From Neolewinella litorea (GTDB lineage: Bacteria; Bacteroidota; Bacteroidia; Chitinophagales; Saprospiraceae): DNA of 64,000 nucleotides. Below the pieces are notes generated by a model that saw only the letters and a list, made by a program, of their open reading frames with translations, had not been told where the DNA came from and made no database searches. The stretch lies in assembly GCF_004803465.1 (NCBI RefSeq), contig NZ_SRSF01000001.1:248501-312500 (forward strand), given 5' to 3'. The translations under genes were made by a program, and so were the position numbers. Below are positions 43,325-51,456 of the stretch, in pieces (position 1 is the stretch's first letter; the number at the start of each line of letters is the position of its first letter).

Positions 43325-43799
43325 CCTCGAGCTCCGATACGCGCCCTGCGCCGACGGTAAAGCGCAGCAGGGTCCGCATACGGTGAAATCCATGGCGACC
43401 GCAGGCCCCGGGGTTCATGTGAAGCAGGTTCCGTTTTTTATCCGGCATTACCTTTAAGATGTGACTGTGTCCGCAGATGTACAGGCCGGGCCGTTCGGTA
43501 TCCAGCAACGTCCTCACCCGGGGCGTATAGCGACCGGGGTATCCGCCTATGTGGGTCATCATCACCCTAAGGCCCTCCACGGTAAAGATCAGATCAAGGG
43601 GCAGCCGTCGGCGCAGGGTACTGTCGTCGATATTGCCGTAGACCGCCCGCACCGGCCGGAAGGCCTCCAATTCATCGAGGATGGCTACATCACCCACGTC
43701 CCCGGCGTGCCATACTTCATCGCAGTCGGCAAAGTGGGTAAAGACCGCGGGGTCGAGATAGGAGTGGGTATCCGATAGCAGTCCGATGCGTACGCTCAT
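43272..43799 (-). CDS. YfcE/MJ0936-type metallophosphoesterase
   Basis: 175-residue calcineurin-like phosphodiesterase with the metal-binding motifs LLSDTHS, HAGDVGD, YGNID, THIGGYPGRY and CGHSHI. The size is right for the family. Substrate in vivo unknown. Its end overlaps the 3' end of the convergent DUF21 gene by 53 bases; its ATG overlaps the stop of the upstream glycosyltransferase gene (ATGA). Confidence 0.9.
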   Translation of the reverse strand: MSVRIGLLSDTHSYLDPAVFTHFADCDEVWHAGDVGDVAILDELEAFRPVRAVYGNIDDSTLRRRLPLDLIFTVEGLRVMMTHIGGYPGRYTPRVRTLLDTERPGLYICGHSHILKVMPDKKRNLLHMNPGACGRHGFHRMRTLLRFTVGAGRVSELEAIELGLRGAVPPEFLPD

Positions 43800-45358
43800 T
43801 CTTTGAGTTTGTAGATTCCGACGATGAGGTTTCCACAGGGTCTCACCTCAACCATCGGTCGTGCAAAATGGCCGGTCCGCTGGCTTACTTCCCCGCGTTC
43901 TTCCGGGTACAGGAAATTGGTGGCAACATAATCGGCCCGCGTCCAGTCCGACTCGTTGATGATCTTGCCTTTGACCCCGGGCGGCAGGGCGCGGATATTG
44001 TCGATGCAGGGCCAGTTCTGGCACTTTATACGCCGGGATTCCCCTTCGGGAATCTCTTTCGCCAGTTCAAGGAACGCCTGCCGGTAGCCGGCACCCCAGT
44101 AGTCCATGTCGAACCGCTGCAATAGGTAATCCCCGCGGATCACGGCGTTAAAGTACACCTGCTGCTGAGGGTGCATGCGGACCATAGCGACGCTCGTAGC
44201 CAGCAGTCCGCCGCCCAGTACCACCGCCGACAGGATAGGCGCGGCGCGGCGGAGGCGCTCGTAGCCGAGCAGCATCAAATAGACCAGGCCCGGATACACA
44301 AAGTGCAGGTGCCGCCATCCGTTGTACAGGGTTGAGCCCAAGATGATGACGACCAGGATCGGTCCGATCGACAGTCCCAGGTGAACGAAGTCGACCTGCT
44401 GCGCGAAGTCATCCCAAAGCGACCAACGACGTAGTCCACCGAGCATCTGGCGAAGGGCCTGATATAGCCCAGTGAAAAGGAAGAGGAGATAGACGACCGG
44501 GGTGGTGATGACGATCCAGGCCGGAATGTAGTAGGCCGGTAAGTCGATGGCCGGCAGGTATTCCGCGAAGAGCAGATTCACGCTGTCCCAGGTGTAGGCG
44601 CTCATATGACTGATGGCCCCGGTCAGACGGGATCCGGTGTCGACCCATAAGTAGGGGAAGAACGGTAGCATAAGCAGGAAGGTCCCCGGCAGGTAGAGTG
44701 CGGTCTGCCACAGCCGCCGGAAGTCGCGCGGTCGCTGCGTAAGCTGTTCCCACACCAGCAAAGCTACCGTAGCCGCCACCAGGATGAGGGCCGGAAAACG
44801 GGTGTTCAGGGCCAGGGCGGAGGCCGCGACGTGCCACAGCAGGGCGGACCAACTCCGCACCTTCAGGAATCGTACGAGGGTGAAAGTGGCGATCAGGTAA
44901 AAGACCAACAGGATGTGGTCCTTCGGATTGAAAAAGGCGTGGGCAAAGATGCGGGGGGAAAGAACGAGGATGGCGGTACCCAACAGTGGGTACCAGCGCT
45001 GAATCGGCCACCGTAATCGGAGCGTTCGGTAAAAGAAGGCCAGGGCAATACCGAACAGCAGGAATCCCAGCACGTGACGCAATCGGTAATATGCATACGG
45101 ATCGTCAATCACCCCCAAATGGATCTCGGCCACGGTGCCCACGATCTGAAAAATCATGCCGTATTCGCTGAAGGACTTTCCTTCGGTGGCAAGCGGCGGA
45201 TGGTCAACGCCCAGGCGATCGGCGATGTACTCTACGGTCACGTGCCCGTGCCTGCGTTGCACTGCCTCGTCGTAGGTTATCCCGTAGTCGTCGACGATAT
45301 AGAATCCCGTTGCCAGGAACGCCAGAAAAAAGAGTCCGACAAAGATCCGGTGATTCAC
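43796..45358 (-). CDS. GT-C-type integral membrane glycosyltransferase
   Basis: 520 residues with 10-12 hydrophobic helices. The first periplasmic loop has DDYGITYDEAVQRR (a D-D/D-E pattern as in PMT/GT39/ArnT-like polyprenyl-phosphate-sugar transferases). The block NPKDHILLVFYLIATFTL and GWRHLHFVYPGLVYL are also typical. The C-terminal ~100 residues form a soluble domain. The start codon is GTG 45358. Function probably in cell-envelope glycan or glycoprotein modification; acceptor unknown. Confidence 0.8.
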   Translation of the reverse strand: MNHRIFVGLFFLAFLATGFYIVDDYGITYDEAVQRRHGHVTVEYIADRLGVDHPPLATEGKSFSEYGMIFQIVGTVAEIHLGVIDDPYAYYRLRHVLGFLLFGIALAFFYRTLRLRWPIQRWYPLLGTAILVLSPRIFAHAFFNPKDHILLVFYLIATFTLVRFLKVRSWSALLWHVAASALALNTRFPALILVAATVALLVWEQLTQRPRDFRRLWQTALYLPGTFLLMLPFFPYLWVDTGSRLTGAISHMSAYTWDSVNLLFAEYLPAIDLPAYYIPAWIVITTPVVYLLFLFTGLYQALRQMLGGLRRWSLWDDFAQQVDFVHLGLSIGPILVVIILGSTLYNGWRHLHFVYPGLVYLMLLGYERLRRAAPILSAVVLGGGLLATSVAMVRMHPQQQVYFNAVIRGDYLLQRFDMDYWGAGYRQAFLELAKEIPEGESRRIKCQNWPCIDNIRALPPGVKGKIINESDWTRADYVATNFLYPEERGEVSQRTGHFARPMVEVRPCGNLIVGIYKLKE

Positions 45359-45373
45359 GTAGGGATACTTCCG

Positions 45374-45883
45374 TTAAGGCAGGAGACGCAGGGCTTCCGT
45401 TAGTATCTCTCTTTCGGGGCCGGCTTCAATATCGCCATTCTTGTCGAAGCTCACCTCGTTCTGGTAACAGGGGAGCTGGGCGACGACCCGCGTTCCCAGT
45501 GCCTGCAGCGACCACAGAAGGGATTCCATGGCGTGGGCCCCGCGGGGCGCATGCGGACAAAAGGTGAGTGCCAGCACGGGTTTATCCTGGGCTACCCCCG
45601 GAGTGGTGAGCCAGTCGAGGGCATTCTTGAGTACGCCGGGCAGGTTGTCCAGGTAGGCCGGCGTGGAGATCACTACCGCCCGTGCCAGTTCCCAGTCCCG
45701 CCGCCATTCGATCACGGAGGGGGAAAGGGGTGACTGATCCAGCGAGGGCTGGAACAGGGGTAGGTGATCGACCGGAAAGGATGATTTGGTAGCGACGGGG
45801 GAGAGGGCGGCCAGGGCGGCCAGGAGTCGGGAGTTGGCACTGTCCGGATGGGGGGAACCCGAAACGGTCAGATAATACTCCAC
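45374..45883 (-). CDS. NADPH-dependent FMN reductase family protein
   Basis: 169 residues, flavodoxin-like fold. VSGSPHPDSANSRLLAAL is the FMN-phosphate loop and VISTPAYLDNLPGVLKNALDWL the isoalloxazine-contact region. The GTG start at 45883 lies one base after the stop of the acidic protein gene. The physiological electron acceptor is unknown. Confidence 0.85.
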   Translation of the reverse strand: MEYYLTVSGSPHPDSANSRLLAALAALSPVATKSSFPVDHLPLFQPSLDQSPLSPSVIEWRRDWELARAVVISTPAYLDNLPGVLKNALDWLTTPGVAQDKPVLALTFCPHAPRGAHAMESLLWSLQALGTRVVAQLPCYQNEVSFDKNGDIEAGPEREILTEALRLLP

Positions 45884-45884
45884 C

Positions 45885-46241
45885 TTAATCCTCTTCCTCG
45901 GTGTCTACGTCTTCGTCGCTGAGTTCGTCGAGGTCGATGTCGGCCTCTTCAATATCGTCGTCGTACTTGTCTCCGTATTCTTCGCGGGCCTCATCGGTCA
46001 GGATGCCGTCGTCATCGTAGTCGTCATCGTCTTCGATGATGAGCTGGGCTTCGGACTTGGTCATCCGGATGAGGTAGTATTTCTCGGTGGTTTCGAAAGG
46101 GAGCGCACTGGCGATCTTTCCGTTCACGTCGGTGAAGCGGATAAGGTGACGTTCGAAGCCGTTGGGGTAGTTGAGCTTGATCTGCTCGAGCAACTCATCG
46201 TCGAGCTTATCGTAGTTCTTTATTACACGTGGCTTGCTCAT
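45885..46241 (-). CDS. Acidic conserved protein, unknown function
   Basis: 118 residues from ATG 46241 (MSKPRVIKNY). A basic N-terminal part (KNYDKLDDELLEQIKLNYPNGFERHLIRFTDVNGK) and a strand-rich middle (YYLIRMTKSEAQLII) precede an Asp/Glu-only tail (about 80-118). I recall such proteins as widespread in Bacteroidota without assigned function. The tail could be a nucleic-acid mimic or a protein-interaction tail. Confidence 0.75.
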   Translation of the reverse strand: MSKPRVIKNYDKLDDELLEQIKLNYPNGFERHLIRFTDVNGKIASALPFETTEKYYLIRMTKSEAQLIIEDDDDYDDDGILTDEAREEYGDKYDDDIEEADIDLDELSDEDVDTEEED

Positions 46242-46286
46242 ATATGGATTTAACGACGGGGTAAGGTATTCGATAAGGGAGAAGAA

Positions 46287-46314
46287 GGCCCGGAGCGGTA
46301 AAGTGCTCCGGGCC
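46287..46314 (-). terminator. Stem-loop after the aldolase gene
   Basis: Perfect 10-bp inverted repeat (46287-46296 with 46305-46314) with an 8-base loop. It lies between the aldolase stop and the acidic-protein start on the minus strand and is followed by a TTCTTCT tract. Confidence 0.6.
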
Positions 46315-46325
46315 GTCAAAAAGTC

Positions 46326-46994
46326 TTAGGAGGCGGCTACGCTCTGTGCCTTCTTGTGGTCGGCGAGGAATTTCTCCAGGCCAATGTCGGTAAGCGGGTG
46401 CTTGAACAGGCTGTCGTAGCTGCTGAGCGGGCAGGTGACCACGTCGGCACCGGCCTTGGCGGCTTCCACAATGTGCTTTCCGCTGCGGATCGAAGCGGCC
46501 AGAATCTGGGTCTCGAAACCTTGAATGGCGTAGATCTCAGCAATGTCGGCGATCAGGGTCATGCCCTCCCAGCCGATGTCGTCGATGCGGCCGATGAAGG
46601 GGCTGACGTAGGTGGCGCCGGCCTTGGCGGCCAGGATGGCCTGCCCGGGGCTGAACACCAGCGTGCAGTTGGTACGGATGCCGTTCTCGGTGCACCAGGC
46701 CAGGGCCTTTACACCTTCCCGGATCATGGGGATCTTTACCACGATGTTGTCGGCGATCTTAACCAGCTCGCTGGCCTCACGCTTCATACCCTCAAGGTCG
46801 GTGCTGATGACCTCGGCGCTGACGTCGCCGTCGGTGATTTGACAGATTTTTGCGTAGTGGTCCCGCACGTTTTCCTCGCCGCTGATGTTCTCTTTGGCCA
46901 TCAGGCTCGGATTGGTAGTTACGCCGTCCAGGATGCCAAGGCTTTCGGCTTCGCGGATGTCGTCAAGGTTAGCGGTGTCGATAAAGAATTTCAT
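46326..46994 (-). CDS. fsa: Fructose-6-phosphate aldolase / transaldolase (TalC-type)
   Basis: 222-residue class I aldolase of the small transaldolase family. Lys87 in VVKIPM forms the Schiff base. MKFFIDTANLDDIREA, DGVTTNPSL, GIRTNCTLVFSPGQA and YVSPFIGRIDD are family blocks. F6P aldolase and transaldolase activities cannot be separated from sequence alone. Not linked to other pentose-phosphate genes here. Followed by a strong stem-loop on its own strand. Confidence 0.93.
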   Translation of the reverse strand: MKFFIDTANLDDIREAESLGILDGVTTNPSLMAKENISGEENVRDHYAKICQITDGDVSAEVISTDLEGMKREASELVKIADNIVVKIPMIREGVKALAWCTENGIRTNCTLVFSPGQAILAAKAGATYVSPFIGRIDDIGWEGMTLIADIAEIYAIQGFETQILAASIRSGKHIVEAAKAGADVVTCPLSSYDSLFKHPLTDIGLEKFLADHKKAQSVAAS

Positions 46995-47360
46995 GCGCGG
47001 GTAATTTGTAGCTTTACTGCCGCTAACATACCACCGCCCCGGATGTTTCCAAGCATTCCCGGTATTATATGTGCGTGGGTGGCTGCGCGGTCGCGTTCGT
47101 CGCGACCTGTCCGCAGCCTGGCGATTGCGCCGTTGCTTGATCCGCTGGCGGAGGTAGATTGGTACGGCCTATATAATACAAGGTAGGCACCTGAGCTTAC
47201 TTCACCAACTCGATTAGGCCTTCTCTTTCGCAACCCTGTCACAAAAGATCGGTTAAGTTTTTGCATTAGGAGGTTTCGGCTTACCTTTGCGCCCCGGCAA
47301 AACCGGCTGCCCCCTGGAGGGAGTAGGTCGGTCCTATCTAACAAACGACAAGTTGTCACC
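46995..47360. other. Divergent intergenic region, aldolase / rpsP
   Basis: 366 bases without a believable protein gene. It contains an A/T run CTATATAATACAAGG near 47168 and the rpsP promoter (listed separately). Nothing else recognised. Confidence 0.4.
47261..47289 (+). promoter_or_regulatory. Promoter of rpsP
   Basis: TTG at 47261-47263 and TACCTTTG at 47282-47289 (perfect TAnnTTTG) are separated by 18 bases. The ATG lies 71 bases downstream, so the leader is about 65 nt. This is the clearest complete promoter in the window. Confidence 0.75.
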
Positions 47361-48008
47361 ATGCCAGTTAAAATTCGCCTTCAGCGTAAGGGTCGCCGCA
47401 AGCGCCCGTTCTACCACATCGTCATCGCGGACGCCCGTGCTCCCCGCGACGGTAAGTTTATCGAGAAGATCGGTACCTACAACCCGATGACGGTCCCCGC
47501 TACTATTGACCTAGACCGTACCGCCGCTTACGAGTGGCTCGTCAAGGGTGCCCAGCCCACGGACACCGTACGTGCCATCCTCCGCTTCAAGGGCGTGCTC
47601 TACCGCAAGCACCTCATGCGGGGTGTCGCCAAAGGTGCCCTGAGCCAGGAAGAGGCAGACAAGAAATACCAGGAGTGGATCGATGCCAAGGAAGGCACCG
47701 CCGCCGAGCGCCGCGCCGCCCAGGAGCAGAAGGAAGCCGAGTTCCGGGCCGCCGTATCCGGTACCCCGCCGCCCGCTCCCGAGCCCGAGCCCGAAGCTGC
47801 TCCGGAAGTTGAAGCCACCGAAGAAAGCGCCGCTGAGGATGCTACCGCTGATGCCGGTTCAACCGAGGAAAGCCGCGAGGAAGCCGCCGACGTACTGGGC
47901 GAAGCCAAGGCTGAAGCCGACGCTGCCGAGGCCGCCGGAGAAGCCCTGGCCGAGGCCAACGAAGGCGAAAACGACGCCGCTACCGGTAACATCGACAAGG
48001 AAGTCTAA
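47361..48008 (+). CDS. rpsP: 30S ribosomal protein S16 with long acidic Ala/Glu tail
   Basis: Residues 1-~85 are S16 ([61 protein letters not shown]). Normal S16 is about 80-90 residues; this one is 215. The extra ~115-residue tail is low-complexity and highly acidic ([24 protein letters not shown]). Extended S16 tails are known in Bacteroidota but their purpose is not. rimM, trmD and rplS, the usual partners, are not adjacent. Confidence 0.95.
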   Translation: MPVKIRLQRKGRRKRPFYHIVIADARAPRDGKFIEKIGTYNPMTVPATIDLDRTAAYEWLVKGAQPTDTVRAILRFKGVLYRKHLMRGVAKGALSQEEADKKYQEWIDAKEGTAAERRAAQEQKEAEFRAAVSGTPPPAPEPEPEAAPEVEATEESAAEDATADAGSTEESREEAADVLGEAKAEADAAEAAGEALAEANEGENDAATGNIDKEV

Positions 48009-48034
48009 ACCAGACGTCCATTTAATTTTAATGA

Positions 48035-48066
48035 AAAGCCCCGTCAGCCCCCGCTGTCGGGGCTTT
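48035..48066. terminator. Bidirectional terminator between rpsP and aminotransferase gene
   Basis: A 9-bp stem AAAGCCCCG/CGGGGCTTT (48035-48043 with 48058-48066) is extended by an inner 4-bp helix (CAGC/GCTG). It lies in the 59-base convergent gap. Minus-strand reading gives GGGGCTTTTC followed by an AT tract, plus-strand reading gives GGCTTTCTC. Confidence 0.75.
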
Positions 48067-48067
48067 C

Positions 48068-48889
48068 TCATGCATACTCCACCCAGGCCCGCATCAACCG
48101 ACGGGTTATCGGACCTGCGCCTCCGCCGCCCACGGTACGACCGTCAACGCGCGAAATGGGCATGGCACCCTTGATGGAACTGCAAATGATTGCCTCATCG
48201 GCCGACAGCAATTCGTCCGCGCTTACGCATCGCTCCTCCACGGGAATGCCCAGTTGCGCCGCCACCACGAGAAGGTGCTTCCGCGTGATACCCAACAGCA
48301 CGTCCTCCACTGGCGTGATCAGCCGCCCCTCGCGCACGATCATGAAATTCGAGCGGTCGCTTTCTCGCACGTTGCGGTCGCGATCCACGAAGAGGGGGTA
48401 ATCCGCGCCCTGTTCCCGGAGCAAGGGCTGGATGCGAATGCCCTCCAAGTAATCGATTGATTTCACCCGGGGAAGCTGGCGCTCGTAGAGGTGCAACATG
48501 GCCGAGCAACCCTCTGTATAGCGCTGCGCCGGTGGGGGCGTGAAGGCGTAGGGAAGGATGAGCAGGTTGGGATCGATGGGCGTGTAACCGTCTTCGGCGT
48601 ACCCCCCGGTCAGAACAGCGCGGATGCCTCCCTCGCCTCCGCCGTTGCGGTCGATCATGTCCAGAATGACCGCCGCAAGTTCCGAACGGCCAAAGGGTAA
48701 TTCCATCCCCAGCCCCAGCGCACTCAGGCGGAAGCGGTCGAGGTGGTCGTCCAGGAAGCGCGGCTCGCCATCTACGTAACGGAAATAATCGAAGACTCCA
48801 TAGCCCCGCAAAATGCTCAGATCGGAAACGTGCAGGCGGGCTTCCGCTGCGGGCAAAATCTCTCCGTTGAGGTAAACCTGGTCAAGCAT
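48068..48889 (-). CDS. Class IV PLP aminotransferase / aminodeoxychorismate lyase-like
   Basis: 273 residues of fold IV PLP enzymes (branched-chain/D-alanine aminotransferase or ADC lyase). The PLP Lys lies in RVKSIDYL. VFDYFRYVDGEPRFLDDHLDRF, AVLTGGYAEDGYTP, ESDRSNFMIV and GITRKHLLVVAAQLGI are diagnostic. Specificity is unclear; D-amino-acid or BCAA transaminase are equally possible. Runs one base after dapF on the same strand. Confidence 0.88.
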   Translation of the reverse strand: MLDQVYLNGEILPAAEARLHVSDLSILRGYGVFDYFRYVDGEPRFLDDHLDRFRLSALGLGMELPFGRSELAAVILDMIDRNGGGEGGIRAVLTGGYAEDGYTPIDPNLLILPYAFTPPPAQRYTEGCSAMLHLYERQLPRVKSIDYLEGIRIQPLLREQGADYPLFVDRDRNVRESDRSNFMIVREGRLITPVEDVLLGITRKHLLVVAAQLGIPVEERCVSADELLSADEAIICSSIKGAMPISRVDGRTVGGGGAGPITRRLMRAWVEYA

Positions 48890-48890
48890 A

Positions 48891-49685
48891 TCAGCAGTTT
48901 ATCGTGCCGGAAAAGACAAAGGTCGCGGGCCCGATCAGCTGCAGATCCGTGAACCGGTCGCCGCGCCGTTCACCGGTCACGGAGAGTGCCCCGCCCCTGG
49001 CCCGTACCGGTATGTGGAAGGGGCCATCCCCGGCTTGCGCATCGCGCAGGAGCGAACCGATGGCGGCGGCCGTGACACCCGTCCCGCAGGCCAGCGTTTC
49101 GTCTTCTACTCCGCGCTCGTAGGTGGCGATCTCCAATCCGTCGGCCGTCTGCCGCACGAAATTTACGTTGATGCCCCGTTCCCGGTAGGGGGCCGAGCGG
49201 CGCAGGGCGCGACCCTGGCCGACCACGTCCACCGCGTCGAGGGAGTCGACGAAGCGCAGGTAGTGGGGCGAACCGGTATTAAGCTCGTAATCGTCGCCGA
49301 CGCGGTGCACCTGGTCCACATCCTGCATTCCGAGCGCAATATCGCCGGCGGGCGTGACGACGGCTTCGTGTGGCCCGTCGGACGCCAGGAAACGGTAGAC
49401 CCGACGCTCGATCCCGAGGTCGGCGGCAAAGCGGACGATGCACCTTCCTCCGTTCCCGCACAGGGTACTGCCACTGCCGTCGGCATTGTAGTAGACCATT
49501 TCAAAATCGTATCCTTCCGGCGCCGAGCGCAGGAGCATGAGTCCGTCGGCGCCGATGCCGAAATGGCGGTGGCACAGGCCGGCCACGATGGTTGGCGTGA
49601 GGAAATCTAGCAGCTGCCCTTCCCGATCATCGAGAAGGATGAAGTCGTTGCCCGCGCCGTGGTACTTGTGGAAGTCAAGTTTCAT
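48891..49685 (-). CDS. dapF: Diaminopimelate epimerase
   Basis: 264-residue epimerase converting LL- to meso-diaminopimelate for lysine and peptidoglycan. The two catalytic Cys are Cys76 (LCGNGGRC) and the Cys in ACGTG near 212. HKYHGAGNDFILLD and CHRHFGIGADGL are family N-terminal blocks. The stop of the upstream small membrane protein overlaps its ATG by one base. Confidence 0.96.
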   Translation of the reverse strand: MKLDFHKYHGAGNDFILLDDREGQLLDFLTPTIVAGLCHRHFGIGADGLMLLRSAPEGYDFEMVYYNADGSGSTLCGNGGRCIVRFAADLGIERRVYRFLASDGPHEAVVTPAGDIALGMQDVDQVHRVGDDYELNTGSPHYLRFVDSLDAVDVVGQGRALRRSAPYRERGINVNFVRQTADGLEIATYERGVEDETLACGTGVTAAAIGSLLRDAQAGDGPFHIPVRARGGALSVTGERRGDRFTDLQLIGPATFVFSGTINC

Positions 49686-49939
49686 CAGTCGTTGCGTTGC
49701 TGGCGGCGGAGTGAATCCAGCTCGGCGGCTTCCCGTTCGGCCTTCTCGCGGTAGTAGTTTTTCGACTCGGGTTGCTTGAGGGGGTCCTCAAAGCCAATGG
49801 GCACGTCGAGCACGTAGGTGCGGTAGGCAGCCACAGCCGAGAGAATAACGATAACGGCCAGGCCGATCAGGGATACGCGCCAGCCGAAGATGTTGCTGGA
49901 GGGCGGATTGTCGGGGTCGTAGTTGGGTTTGCGGATCAC
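49685..49939 (-). CDS. Small single-pass membrane protein, unknown function
   Basis: 84 residues. One hydrophobic helix (about 23-42) follows a short N-terminus; the C-terminus is charged and coil-like (YYREKAEREAAELDSLRR). The start codon is GTG. Coupled to dapF by a one-base overlap. No family recognised. Confidence 0.65.
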   Translation of the reverse strand: MIRKPNYDPDNPPSSNIFGWRVSLIGLAVIVILSAVAAYRTYVLDVPIGFEDPLKQPESKNYYREKAEREAAELDSLRRQQRND

Positions 49940-50002
49940 GGCGTAAAGGTAGGGTGTGCAAGGAGAGTAACAATCTCGGGTGCCCGGACGTTGATTGACA
50001 CA

Positions 50003-51400
50003 ATGAGCCTACGCACGCTGCTTGTTTTCGCCGTAGCCTGCTTCGCGTCCGCCATCCTGGGCGTAGCGGCGGGTCGCTATTTCGTTCCGGTGACGAGCGC
50101 GGCCCCGCCCGTGGTCAATCCCAGTCGCGAAGACCTGCGACTCCGGACCTTCGCCAGTACTACCCCCACTAATTTCATTACCGCCGCCGAGCGGGTTATT
50201 CCCGCCGTGGTTTCCGTCCGCTCCTACATGCGCGATGCGCTGGTGTCCGGTGCCGGCGGCAGCAGCGTTACAACGGGCTCGGCGGTGATTATTTCTTCCG
50301 ACGGACTGGTGGCCACCAATAACCACGTTATCGAAGGGGCCCGCCGCGTGAGGGTTACCCTGCAGGACCGCCGGGAGTTCAACGCCCGTGTTATCGGGGT
50401 GGACGAAAGTACCGACCTGGCCCTGCTAAAAATCAACGCCACCGACCTACCGGCCGTCTTCTTCGGTAACAGCGACAGCCTGCGAGTGGGGGAGTGGGTG
50501 CTGGCCGTAGGCAATCCCTACAGCCTGAACAGCACCGTAACGACGGGAATCGTCTCCGCCAAGGGCCGAAGCATCGACGTGCTGCGCCCCGACGACCGCA
50601 TCGAAAGCTTTATCCAGACCGACGCCGCCGTGAATCCGGGCAACAGCGGAGGGGCCCTCGTGAATACGGCCGGCGAACTCATCGGCATCAATACCGCCAT
50701 CATCACCAATAGCGGCCGGCACGAAGGCTATGCCTTCGCCATTCCTGGCAACCTGGCCCGCCGCGTACTGAACGACCTGCGCGACTATGGGGAGGTACAA
50801 CGGGCGGTACTGGGCGTGTGGATCCAGGGGATCAACGATGCTCAGGCCAAGCGCCTGCAACTGCCCACGGCCAGCGGGGCGCTGATCACCGACCTTACGC
50901 CGGACGGGCCGGCGGCGCGAGCCGGACTGCAAATGGGCGACGTGATGACCGCCATTAACGGGGTGGCCATCAACTCCAGTCCGGAAATGCAGGAGCAACT
51001 TAGTCGGTACCGGCCGGGCCAGCGCGTACGGGTGACCTTCATCCGGCAAGGACGCAGCCGCAGTAAAACGGTGCTGCTCCGGGACAAAAGTAACCGGCCG
51101 GGTCAACTCGTCAGCGAACGTTCCGACGACCGCCTCCACCTACTCGGTTTCGAACTGCGCGACCTCAACGTGGGTGAGTGGAACACCTTCCCACACGGCG
51201 GCGTGCGGGTGGTATCGATCTTCCGCGACAGCCCGATCGCCGCTACCCAGATGAACGCGGGCTTCGTAATCACCTCCCTGAACGGGCAGCCGGTGGTCGG
51301 ACTGGACGATCTGGTGCGCCGGATCAAGCAAGTGGAACGGCCGCTGTTCGGCGGCATTTACGAAGGCTACGAGGGCGAGTATTACTACCGACCGGAGTAG
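50003..51400 (+). CDS. HtrA/DegP-type serine protease with PDZ domains
   Basis: 465 residues, N-terminal signal-anchor (TLLVFAVACFASAILGVAAG). The trypsin-like triad is His108 (NNHVIEG), Asp138 (STDLALLK) and Ser215 (NPGNSGGAL). Two PDZ regions follow (about 280-370: GALITDLTPDGPAARAGLQMGDVMTAINGVAI, and 380-460: FRDSPIAATQMNAGFVITSLNGQPV). Periplasmic protein quality control; DegS- versus DegP-type cannot be decided, although there are two PDZ domains as in DegP. Confidence 0.93.
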   Translation: MSLRTLLVFAVACFASAILGVAAGRYFVPVTSAAPPVVNPSREDLRLRTFASTTPTNFITAAERVIPAVVSVRSYMRDALVSGAGGSSVTTGSAVIISSDGLVATNNHVIEGARRVRVTLQDRREFNARVIGVDESTDLALLKINATDLPAVFFGNSDSLRVGEWVLAVGNPYSLNSTVTTGIVSAKGRSIDVLRPDDRIESFIQTDAAVNPGNSGGALVNTAGELIGINTAIITNSGRHEGYAFAIPGNLARRVLNDLRDYGEVQRAVLGVWIQGINDAQAKRLQLPTASGALITDLTPDGPAARAGLQMGDVMTAINGVAINSSPEMQEQLSRYRPGQRVRVTFIRQGRSRSKTVLLRDKSNRPGQLVSERSDDRLHLLGFELRDLNVGEWNTFPHGGVRVVSIFRDSPIAATQMNAGFVITSLNGQPVVGLDDLVRRIKQVERPLFGGIYEGYEGEYYYRPE

Positions 51401-51428
51401 ACCGGATCGGTTTACCCGGGGGTGGGGT

Positions 51429-51436
51429 TATCTTCG
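51429..51436 (+). promoter_or_regulatory. -7-like element of the class I aminotransferase gene
   Basis: TATCTTCG, one mismatch to TAnnTTTG, 20 bases before ATG 51457. Confidence 0.45.
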
Positions 51437-51456
51437 CACTACTTAAACCGGCCCCT

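Noticed and set aside
46991-47362. 123-residue minus-strand open frame in the aldolase/rpsP gap
   Set aside because: It overlaps the rpsP promoter and start, has Arg-rich random composition and no recognisable domain.
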